DNA of 64,000 bases, taken from Bombardia bombarda (Eukaryota; Ascomycota; Sordariomycetes; Sordariales; Lasiosphaeriaceae). The DNA lies in contig JAULSR010000003.1 of assembly GCA_030512295.1 (NCBI GenBank), positions 2,294,001-2,358,000 of the forward strand, in the 5' to 3' direction. Under the pieces are notes generated by a model. The model searched no databases. It had not been told where the DNA came from and was given only the letters and a program-made list of their open reading frames with translations. This document shows, piece by piece, positions 54,467 to 64,000 of this stretch (positions are counted from its first letter, which is position 1; every line of letters starts with the position of its first letter). The position numbers and the translations under genes are program-made.

Positions 54467-56879
54467 GCCGTGCTCGTGTTTGCCTTTTAATAGATTTTTT
54501 TCTGCCTGGTGCAGAAACTCGGGTGTCACACGTGTTCAACATATACGAGTAGATGGGTTGGTATCATGGGGGTGTGTGTTTTCAACTTTGCATATACCCA
54601 GAAGCCCCGGGGGAGTACCTGGAGAAGGGATGGACCCCGGGGAGGCAAATGGTCAATCAGGCGGGGCGGGCCGGGGCGATCTCAACGACACGGAAGGATG
54701 GGTGGGCATTGGGGGTGAGGGAAAAAAATCATCGGGAAATCGGAAAAATTCACCAAATTTTGCAGGCATTATTCATCAAGGCGTTGCAATTTTTGGGTGG
54801 GTGTTGGTCTTTTCAACTTGACACTTTTCGGTACCCCGGGGAGTTTTCTTTTTTTTTTGGTCCAAGTGGCTTCTATACCAAATGTGTTTAGAACGGCTGC
54901 TTCAACGCGGTTGGGGTTGGCCATATTCGATGCTGCGTTCACGAGTTGTGGACTGTGTTTGAAATATAACCATTAATTCTATCTTTGTGTGTGTTGTGTG
55001 ATGTGATGTGTTGATTCGATTAGGCTTGTAGCTTGTTGTGCTTGTGTGAAGTTGTTCAAGCATGTGGAGTGTCAACTATTAAGATTGCACATGCTAAGGC
55101 CGAGGCTGGAGTTGTCGGTACCAGTGGAACCTGTCATGTTGAGTATGGTCAGGAGCTCTTTGAACTCTGTCAGGTTCAAGGTAAATTGAACGATGTTTTG
55201 GTGGTACATACACCTAAGTGTGGGCGGTGTTTCTGAAGAGAGCGGTTGTAACGTAGGCCTACACACAGCTGTCGAACTAGACCGTGAGCCTTGCGCATGC
55301 TGTTCAATATAACACATTTAAGTGTATTTCCAGGCCGAGGCCAGAAGCAAAGGTCTCTAATTCAGCTGCCGAGCACTTAAACCTATGGCAACAGACTGTT
55401 ACTGATCAATACTTAGGTCCTTGTGAATAATATGTACCATATGACATCAAATATGTTCTCCATCTATAACTGACTGGCTGGCTCAACACGGCTGAGATAC
55501 CTATAGTTTAGACGAGTTTGATGATGAAACGTAGGAATAAACAGAAAGATAGACAGACAAGAGCAACAAATCCCCTTTTTGATACATTATTTGAGACATT
55601 GAAACAAAACGATACAACCACATAAAACATCGAAACTCCAACGAGAAGAAAAAGTCTGGTACCACTAGCATCGATTCCGCCTCACCAACCAACCAACCGC
55701 CTTCGAATTTGCTCTGCTCTGCCACGATCCACCCTCACGTACACTGTCTGTCTGTCTCCGTCCATCAGTCATTGCCCTCTTTTCTCTCTAGAATAGGTCA
55801 ACCAATCAATCAATCAATTCCAGCCGGCCAATCAGCCAGTCAACTAAACAAAACCCCATCGCTTCCGACCAAAAGAAAAGGTCATGTTTTGTCCAAGAAG
55901 TCTGATAGAGCAGCCAACAAACATAATATGCAAAAGCAATGGCCAGCGCCAATAACAAGTAATCAAGGTTACCATCCATCCATTTCATTCAAATAATTAA
56001 CAAACAACCAACCAACCACAAACAAACTTGACAAAAAAGAGAAACGGGATATTTCCACCCATCCACCCATCCATTCAGCAAGTAGCCGCTAAGTCAAAAG
56101 AACAGCAATTAGTATAGGTAGGTAAGACGCTGACAGAACATGCGCCCCCTCTCCTCCCCTCCCTCCTGAAACAACAAAAAAGACGCGATAAATGGGCTCC
56201 CTTTCCAGATGATATGATAACTAAGGTAATATGTGGTAGTAGTAATAGTGGCAATAGCAACAAATAAGTAGGTAGGTATGATTTATCTTTCTCCTTCTTC
56301 TTTTCAAACAAGGAACGGGTAGGGGAGGGCGAGCGAGGGGGGCAAGCAAGTAATGTATCCTATGTACGTTCAGTTTCTGTCTGTCTGTCTTCTGTCCATC
56401 CTCCTCCTCCTCCTCATAAACAAACCACCTGTGAATATGATGTGAAGATATATATATATATATGCAAATATGCTTGCCTGCCCCGCGCCACGCCATGCTA
56501 CTACGCCTGCCTGCCTGCTAGCTACACCCATATATATTGATTGTAGATCGGGGAGAGCCTCAAGGCACGTGTGTTGTTTAGAAGGAGAGAAAAAAAGGGG
56601 GGAAAGGGAGGGAAAGGAGCCTCAAAACCGCCAAGTCAAGACTGAGGGTATATGGGTCAAGTAAGCATGAGTAAGTAAGTAAACAAACAGTTACAAAAAA
56701 AAAAATTTGAAACAAAGAGAAACTGACCCAAAAAAAAAAAAACCTGTGTATCCATAGACTAATCAAACACAACAACCAACTAATCAACCACTCAACCTAA
56801 TCAATCAATCAATCAGTCATTCATTCAAACCCACCCAACCAGCCAACCAACCAGCCAACCAACCCACCCCATCCCATCA
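54467..56879. other. Convergent 3' spacer between SHMT and spt7 (2.4 kb)
   Basis: Repeat-rich noncoding sequence: ATATATATATATAT at about 56449-56462, A runs at 56695-56705 and 56730-56742, CAATCAATCAATCAATT near 55803, TAGGTAGG near 56115 and 56268, and TCTGTCTGTCTG near 56380. A 67-codon frame at 55033-55236 shows no recognisable motif. Confidence 0.55.
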
Positions 56880-59800
56880 TCACCTCTGCTCAAGGCTCTC
56901 CGGGCTCATCATCCCCACCCCGTCATCTTTATCCGTCTGGCTCGCATTCGTCTGGCTCTGCATGCTCTCCACCCTCTCCATCGGCGGTGCAATAGTGATA
57001 CTACTACTTGCTGCATTCTGGCTGGCAGCAGCCGCAGCAGCAGCAGCAGCAGCAGCCCCGGCACCGGCACCCCCCTTGCCCTTCTTCGAGGGCGTACCGC
57101 CACCAGCACCAGCGCCAGCGCCACCAGCACCCCCCTTCTCAGGTGAAGCATTGATATTGGCAGCCTCCATCTTCTTCTTCTTCTTCGCCATCCCGTTCTG
57201 CTCCTTACCCGGCCTCTTCGCCGGGGCACTGATCTTGCCCGTGGCCGGCAGCCTGACACGACGATGTCTCTGCTTGGCAGGCAGCTCCTCGTCCTCAACC
57301 AGCGGCTGGTCCCCATTCGCATGCAGCTTAGCCAGGAAGAAATTCTTGACCAGCCCGATCTGCTCCTGTATGTTCTCCTTGGTGACGGGCTCCGACGCCG
57401 GCAGCGCCTCGAACAGGTCCGCGACGGTGGCGCCCGTCGTCTGCGTCTGCATCTGGTACTGGCTGCGCACGCGCGACTGCAGCAGATGCAGCGGCACCGA
57501 GAGCATCTCGAGCCCGAGGTCCTTGTCGAGCCCGAGCGCCTTGAACCCGAAGAAGTCCTCGCCGAGCTCCTCGGCGAAGTCGCCGCCGACAAACTGCTCG
57601 CTGCCGTCGTTGAATGCGCCGGACCCGTCCGCGCCGCCGTCGTTCAGCGCCGGGCGGAGCAGGTCGGTGAGGTGGGCCTTCATGCGCTCGTGGATCTGGC
57701 TGAGCTTGGAGCCGAGACGCTCCACGTCGTCGCGGGCGTAGGTCTCTAGCGACTCGACGTCGTGTCCGTTCTCGGTTAAGGTGTGCAGCAGGATCTCTTC
57801 GGGTGTGAATCGCGGCTGGAAGCGAGCACCCCTCTCCGCCCAGACGCCAGTCGCGGGCTTCTTGTCCGCCTCCCGGTAGACGTTGAAGGTGTGGATCAGC
57901 TTCATGAAATAGTCGCCAGCGACGTCGGTGATTGTATCCAAGGCTGACGGCTGTAGCTCTTCAAAGCCGGCATTGTAGAAGATCTTGGCCACTGAGCGTT
58001 GCATGGCTGACCTGCAGACTTCTGGCGCAATAACGGGGCCCTCTCCGGCGATAAAATGAGGCTCGACATCTGCTTCTCTAAATGGCTCCGGATTATATTT
58101 AGGAAATTGATTAGTGTACACCTGCAAAGTGTGTTAGCGGATACGAGTCATACGTGAAAAACGTGGCAGCTCTCTGTGCTTACCTGAGTCTGGATCTGCA
58201 TCTGCTTGATGACGCTGATCTTGGAGCACAGCTTTCGCGTCTCTTGCATTTGCCGTAAATTCGCATCAAACCTTTTGGTCAACCTGCTGTCTGGCGAGAG
58301 AAAGTGACCAGCAGGCACGAGCCGCAACATCTCCTCGTGTTGGTTGATGACCTGGCCTTCGCCATCCTCGATCCATTGGAGTTTTGGGGATATGTCCGGG
58401 ATGATAGTCTGCGGTTCGTAGTAGTCGGGAACCGTCCTATCAGCCTCGTCTTCCATCCCTTGCGCTAACGTCTCTCCCGCCTTGGACCCGTCCTTGGATG
58501 CGGTGGCGGAAGAGTCGGTGCTCAAAGCACTCGTGGTCTCCGCCTCTCTCTGGGCCTTTAGATATCGTCGCATACCGGCCTTGCTCCTCAAGAGAGCTGG
58601 CGCTTCAATATTAAGCTTGTTGCCGCTGAACAAATGGTAGCGTTCCTTGGCAATAAGAGCTCGATCCTTTTTGGTGACTTGTTTCCATATCTTGTACTCA
58701 TCGTCCTCATAAACCTGTTCTGCCGCCTCCCCAAGCGCCTGGCCCAGCGCCATGCCGTTCAAAGATGGCCCATCGATGTCCATGGCGTCGACATTGCTGA
58801 CTCCAGAATGGCCGTTGATACCACTTGGAGTAATGGATCCGCCGATAGGAGTTGCGAAGCCGTTGCTGCCATCCACCTCAGAACCCTCTCTATGAGACTT
58901 GGCGAGTAATCCGTTAAGCTGTAGCAACGGCTTCTGTTCAACAACTGGCGTGCTCTCCTTCTGATCTGACGGTGCTTTTCGCGACTTATTGGCACCCCCC
59001 TTTGTCCCGGCCTTGCGGCCACGAGAAGACATGATCGGCTCATCGTCACTGTCATCCCCGCCGTCGTCGTCGCCACCGTTCTGTTTCCGGCGCTCTTCGG
59101 CTTCAACCTCTGCCCTGGGCCGGATGACAAGGTCGGGGATAAGGGGGATCAGCTTTTCCGCCTCCTTCCGCATGCCGTTGGCCATCCGCCGGAGCGGATG
59201 TGTCATTTCCTGGTTGTACCTCAGACAGTTGTCCCATATGAGATTTAAATCGGCGACAAAGTCTGCCTTGGACTTGTATTGAAGACTTTTAAGTTTCTTT
59301 GTCATGGTGCCCAAGTCCATTGGCTGTTTGATAACTGCGACGCGGTTAGGTTAGATCAGGCTGTCAACAAGAGGTGGGCAATTGCCGCCTCAGCTTACAG
59401 TTGTAGTAGTCAGGCGCATCTCTCTTATTCACCCTGTTCAAGAACGGGGTGGAGAATTCGGTATGCGCCTTGAGCTCGCTCAGCACCTTTTCGAGAGCTT
59501 CATACAGCTCCTCCTGGCCAACATTATCCTCACTCGCCCATTTACTCCTGTTCTTGCGCACTTCGTTCATGAGCGAGCGCAGCTCTGCATCCGAAGCGCG
59601 AACTTGGTCGCGCATTGAATCTATCCTCGCAATCAGGTTCTTCAATGTGAGGCTGGACGCGCCCAGGTTGGCGTTGCTCAGGGAGCCATGGGCCTGTCCC
59701 GGGCCATTCTGACTTGGGTTTTGTTGGCCCGTCTTATCCATCTCAGCCTGTAGCTGCTTCTCCGACTCCTCGAGCTGTTGCTGCTCCAGCATGGCAGTCC

Positions 59801-60518
59801 GGTCATTTTCCAGAGTGTAGATGAGAGTGTGGAAGCTCCGCTTTGCCGCCTGTTCGGTCGCAGTACGCGCCTCCTCCAACTCTTTGCGCGCGTCTTCTGA
59901 TGTTTTTGTGTGCGGCTGCGTTCCGTCGTCTTTTGTCTTGTCTGTGTGTTTGCCTGGCGACGAAACGGACTGCACGGGCGAGCTGCCTGACTTGGACGGG
60001 GAGAGGAGGGTCTTGGCGGCGGCATCGTTGGCGCGTTTGTGCTTCAGGGCGGATGATTGCGTGTCGTTGTCGTCGTCGTCTTCTTCTTCGTTTGCTGCAT
60101 CGTTTTCCTCGTCTTCGTCGTCGTCATCGTCGCCATAGTCGTCTTCGTCGATGACGCGCTTGGCCTTTTTGCGGGGCGGCTCCTGGATGGGGGAGTGGTC
60201 GGTGGTGGGCGGGAGCAGGGGGGCTGATAATGGCGGAGGCTGCTTGAGGGACTCTATCGCGTCGATGTTGTAGCCGCCGTCGTCAGAAAACAGCAGGTCG
60301 ATCTTGCTCTCGCTCTTGCGGTAGAGATCGGAGAAGTGGGCGCGCCGGTTGTCCTCCTCGAGATCGGATGCCTCAGGCAGCAAGACGAGCGAAGAGTCGA
60401 CGTGCGACGGGGGAATGCGCGACAGGCCATCGTCAACGAGGTGGTGGTGCATTTTGCTTCCGACGAGGTGATGGACTCCGGGCGATGGCCAGACATGCTG
60501 GCCGTTGGTGAAGGACAT
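56880..60518 (-). CDS. spt7: SAGA complex subunit Spt7 (bromodomain)
   Basis: Scaffold subunit of the SAGA histone acetyltransferase co-activator. Three exons, 60518-59399, 59334-58184 and 58121-56880, give 1170 residues. An acidic, basic-patch N-terminus (RKKAKRVIDEDDYGDDDDDE) precedes a bromodomain spanning the first intron: FSTPFLNRVNKRDAPDYYNF, IKQPMDLGTMTKKLKSLQYK and FVADLNLIWDNCLRYN; the acetyl-lysine-binding Asn is in CLRYN. Downstream is EDDEYKIWKQVTKKDRALIA, typical of Spt7. A histone fold (VCRSAMQRSVAKIFYNAGFE, then LDTITDVAGDYFMKLIHT) should pair with Ada1. The C-terminus is low-complexity Ala/Gly/Lys-rich. The second bromodomain base (PMDLGT) and the histone fold together exclude Gcn5, Bdf and RSC proteins. 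Confidence 0.95.
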
Positions 60519-61803
60519 GTTTTGATACCCGAGTGGCTAGAAAGGACGTGGTCGGTCGGTCGCCATGCGCAGGGCAATGCGCTCGTATTTCAGCCGGCAC
60601 CGGGGCAGGGCAGGGCGTCAAGGTCACATGGGTAGAAAGCGCGGCTTCGGCAGAGATGCTGTGTAAAATTAGAGGGCGGCCGCGATTGTGGTGATGGCGT
60701 CGCGATGGATGCTGGACCGGCTGATTACTGGGTGAGGTGGACGTGAGGTCAAGTTTGGAAGCAGGCTCGTGCCATTTCCGGACAAGGGGCCGGTTTTCCC
60801 TCGCCCATTTGAGTCGCCCCGGTACCTCGACGCGCCCGAGCGAGTGCGCCTGCGCCCCTGTCTACCAAATCACAAACGTCCCAAAACTTAAACACGTCTT
60901 TCTGGTCACCATTTATCCTCAATTTTACAGTTTCAAAGCTGCCCGACTTCAATCCGGTCTGCGCATGTCGACGCTGGGGGCACCCTCTATGTACCCGTAG
61001 TTCCGTCCTTTGCTGGAGAGGGCCAAAAGTGGTGTAGCGAGTCACGTGAATGGAGAGCACCCCAAAGCGGCAACTCATGGTCTCGTTTCGTCTTGTCGTT
61101 TTGCTTTTGCGTGAAAAAGCAAAACAAACTCAAAAGTGCTATAGATGATTCTAGATGTGGATAACTCAATCTTTGCGTGCAGAGACAACACTGAAAATTC
61201 AAATTGACCACAGTTCTGGCTTGGCCATTTTTCGACAGCTCGTCTCTTCGTACGCTGTAGACACTCCATTCTGGGTGCCAAGCAGGGATCATAGGTGCAA
61301 CTTCCCCGTGCTCGCCTTTCTGTCGCCGAGAGTCGCGCACTCACGAGGTGCCCCACCTGCCCCGTCCTCCCCCAGGCGGCCCCAATCCGCCCTAACCACG
61401 TCCCTGTCTGGTCTGCGCCACACCTACTATTACCTGAGGTACCTACGCGACACTGCGTTAGTGCGTATAGCATTAGAGCTTGAAGCTCACAGAGCCTGGA
61501 ACACCCTGTTTCTAGCCCTGCAAGGCACCATCGGCACGCTCTAGCACACTACAGCACACCCTCACGCATCCTCTCAGCGTCTTTCAGCTCTTACGCCCAG
61601 CCACGATTGGATCGGGGACCAACGACATTCATTCTGTGATTATGATGACGACCTGTCGTCGCATGTCCGACAACTCCTGACCACGATACCGCGGAGCTCC
61701 ATACAGACGATTACTACATCAACAAAGTTACCTAGTATCAACTGGCCCATACATACCCAACCCAGCCAGCCAGCTTGCTTGCGCCTGGGCTGAAAAAAAA
61801 ACC
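60519..61803. other. Divergent promoter between spt7 and the VanZ gene
   Basis: The genes are transcribed away from each other. No gene is seen between them, and open frames here are short and not protein-like. No named element recognised. Confidence 0.6.
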
Positions 61804-62601
61804 ATGAGGATACGCTTTCCCTTTGCAGGTTCGTCACTCCACCACCCATCCCCAACATACCCCTTCCTCTCCTCCAGCCCTCACTAACCCCTTCTCTTCT
61901 CAGGGCTCTTCTTCCTGCTCCTCCTCCTCGCCGGCTATGCCGGCCTCACGCCCCTGCAGGTCAACGCCGTCGTCAACGACAAGGTCGTCCACCTCGTCAC
62001 CTTCTTCCTGCTGACCCTCGTCTTCTACTGGATCATCGACACGAACCGGCGGCGCACGCTCAACATGACGCTCGTCGTCTGCACCGCCGGCCTCGGCATC
62101 GGCTCCGAGTTCCTGCAGGCCCTGCTGCCCAACGGCCGCGACTTTGACCTCTACGACATTATCGCCAACATCGTCGGCTCGCTCGCCGGCCTCGGCCTGT
62201 GCTCGTGGTACCACAAGCGCATGCTCGAACGCAAGCGCGTGCGCAAGAGCTACAACGCCGTGCCCGGGGAGGATCTCGGGGACGAGGAGGATCTGGAGCT
62301 CGGCGAGGGGATTGGGATGGGGGTTGGGCATGAGGAGGGGGTGATTGCGGATGGGGATGATGATGATAGTGTCCCTGGTGTTGTTCATACTGTCAAGACG
62401 ACAGCGGCGGCGACAACAAGTAATGGGGTTGGAGGTGTTGGTGGCGCAGTGGGTGGGGGGCGAACTGCTGCGTCGCTCGAGGAGGAGGTCGATAATTGGG
62501 ATGAGAACGCTGTGGACGCTTGGGATGAGGACGACATGGGTGATATGGGGGCCGCCACAGGGACGACGTCCATGACGACAGACAAGAAGCGTGCAGACTG
62601 A
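61804..62601 (+). CDS. VanZ-domain integral membrane protein
   Basis: Two exons, 61804-61828 and 61904-62601, give 240 residues. Four membrane segments of the VanZ family are visible: FFLLLLLAGYAGLTP at about 10-24, DKVVHLVTFFLLTLVFYWII, MTLVVCTAGLGIGSEFLQAL with the family glutamate (SEFLQ), and LYDIIANIVGSLAGLGLCSW. The conserved D-K-V-V-H and DFDLYDIIANIVGS motifs support the assignment. The C-terminal half is a soluble acidic tail (EDLGDEEDLELGEG, DNWDENAVDAWDEDD). Bacterial VanZ gives low-level teicoplanin resistance, but the fungal members have no established role that I know of, so no function is assigned. Confidence 0.85.
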
Positions 62602-63672
62602 ATGAAACGAAGTTGATTCAAAATAATATTAAACCAAACCAAACCTTCACCAAAGACGGACGAATCACGCAAGAAGAATATCCACAGGCTGGGCGCGTCT
62701 TCTTCTTTTCCCCTCTGCAGATTGTGTACGAGACGAGTTACAACGGCGTACAATGGTCTACCTACCTACCTATTTATTGGCGTTTTGCGCGGCTACTGCT
62801 TTTTGTACTCTTAGAGCATACCTACCTACTTATCTTACTTGGGAAACAAATGGAGGGTTAGACGCTATTGGGAATGGCATTTCGGTTTTGTTTTGCTTCT
62901 CTTTTTTTCATCCTGGGATGGACACACTATACCTATCTATCTATCCATGTCTGGTAATCTGAGGGATGATAAAACGGGGGGTGGTGGAAGGACGGCATGG
63001 TGAAATACTACCGACGATACTCCACGTAGCAATGCCTTATCACTGCTTCATTCTGCTGCTCTCTCGCTGGCGCTTGTATATTCGGTGGTTGGTTCATGAT
63101 ATTTAGTCAGGATTTGGAAAGGAGTTTATCTTGTTGCTACTTGCCACGTTCCTGTCTGCCATGATCAGCAATCAAGCTGGATTCAGTAAGGTTGAGAATG
63201 AATATGTATTAGTCTCATTGACCGTAAATATCCATGTATTAACGTGGTATAATACGTGATGGTCTGATCCATGTGGTGTTCCAAGTAGTAATCTTTAGGA
63301 ACTCCCTACTCACCCACCCCTTTCTTTGAAAACAGTCTTGCCTACGTCTTCAGCAGGCATTCACCCTCCTATCTCGTCCGCATCTCATAGGCGACCATGT
63401 TGATGCACTGCCGTCAAGGGGGACGTTGTGAGGGTCTGGCTACACCCCAAAAAAGCTTAAAATGGGGTCCAATGCTTCCAACTTCGGGTCCTACGCCTTT
63501 TCGTCATTATGTGTTTTTCTTTTCACGAACCAATAACTTATAGCTTCCCGAGACTTTCCACTCCCTTCACTTATATAAACACGCCACGCCACGCCAAGCA
63601 TACCCTTTGTAACCAAGCCGCCCGCCAAAGCAGCGAGGATATTAATCTATCAAACAACAAACAATACACCAC
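62602..63672. other. Convergent spacer between the VanZ and ferric-reductase-like genes
   Basis: Expected to contain two 3' ends. TACCTACCTACCTA lies at about 62759-62772, and another ACCTACCTACTT near 62821. TATATAAA near 63572 has no gene downstream in this strand orientation. No gene seen. Confidence 0.55.
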
Positions 63673-64000
63673 CTAAAACCCAAAGCCCTCATTATGCCAC
63701 CACACAGTCCGCCCCTTCATGACCCAAACACCCACATACCTCCTCAACTCTCTGCTCATCCCCTCCGGCCCACAGACAATCACAGCAACCCGTTCCTCAG
63801 ACCCATGCTTAAACGTCCTATCCACGATACTCTTCAGATCCGGCCGCGCTGGATTCTGGTTCTGCTGCTGCTGCTGCTGCTGTGATCCCTCCTGCCAACT
63901 CCGCTTGCCGCCGTGGTCTCTACGGATCGTGCTCATCTCAATCTCGCTGCCATCCCCAAACTCATCTACCTCGCTGCCTGTCCCTGTCCCTTGGCTAGAC
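63673..64000 (-). CDS. Ferric-chelate-reductase-like protein, C-terminal end (partial)
   Basis: The frame is open to the right edge and ends with TAG at 63673. The last residues, VIVCGPEGMSRELRRYVGVW then VMKGRTVWWHNEGFGF, match the C-terminus of the NAD(P)H-binding half of ferric reductase (FRE/NADPH oxidase superfamily): CGPEGM is the pyridine-nucleotide motif (Cys-Gly-Pro). Ahead of it is RPDLKSIVDRTFK, also common in the family, preceded by a linker with a seven-glutamine run. FRE enzymes reduce extracellular Fe(III) or Cu(II) at the plasma membrane. With the membrane domain outside the window, other FRE-superfamily flavoproteins remain possible. Confidence 0.75.
   Translation of the reverse strand, partial: SSQGTGTGSEVDEFGDGSEIEMSTIRRDHGGKRSWQEGSQQQQQQQNQNPARPDLKSIVDRTFKHGSEERVAVIVCGPEGMSRELRRYVGVWVMKGRTVWWHNEGFGF

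Noticed and set aside
55033..55236. 67-codon open frame with several cysteines in the SHMT-Spt7 spacer
   Set aside because: It includes plausible-looking residues (SGTCHVEYGQELFELCQ) but no family I recognise, and the surrounding sequence is repeat-rich 3' flank.

Overview
The window is nuclear DNA of a filamentous ascomycete (Pezizomycotina), most probably a Sordariomycete. Three things point there: a full-length FREQUENCY clock protein close in size to the Neurospora one, a nuclear ATP9 whose mature 81-residue part is almost Neurospora-like, and many short GT-AG introns (about 45-165 nt) with CTAAC/CTGAC-like branch sites. I see no rRNA, tRNA, CRISPR or transposon. Exon boundaries were set by hand from splice signals and reading-frame continuity.

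Layout. 0-3 kb: 5' end of a Sec14 lipid-transfer gene running off the left edge (with an apparent one-base frameshift), then prefoldin subunit 3. 3.3-13.8 kb: the circadian clock gene frq, a gene-free upstream region of about 4.7 kb carrying clusters of GATC/GATCGA motifs, and the nuclear exosome exonuclease gene rrp6, both genes on the minus strand. 14.4-20.7 kb (plus strand): mdm35, a small two-helix membrane protein that may overlap the next gene, gpi1 (GPI-anchor synthesis) and a tubulin cofactor C gene. 21.4-27.3 kb: Mediator subunit Med9, cofactor-independent phosphoglycerate mutase and mitochondrial ATP synthase subunit 9. 30.7-43.4 kb: a Sas2-like MYST acetyltransferase, a large PPR-like protein with an Ala-Glu-Leu-rich tail, a Ymc1-type mitochondrial carrier, a RINT1/Tip20 tethering protein and an RMND1/Mrx10-type mitochondrial protein. 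45.1-64 kb: a His/Gln/Pro-rich probable nuclear protein, the vacuolar protease Pep4, cytosolic serine hydroxymethyltransferase, the SAGA subunit Spt7, a VanZ-domain membrane protein and the 3' end of a ferric-reductase-like gene.

The genes are mostly single-copy housekeeping loci and do not form a metabolic cluster. The one functional grouping of note is frq beside rrp6: in Neurospora the FRQ partner FRH is the Mtr4 helicase of the nuclear exosome pathway, so clock and RNA decay are linked functionally and here also physically. Spacers are long. The spacers between converging genes (43.4-45.1 and 54.5-56.9 kb) are packed with microsatellites, and a TAGGTAGG/CCTACCTA motif recurs in spacers but was not noticed in the exons.
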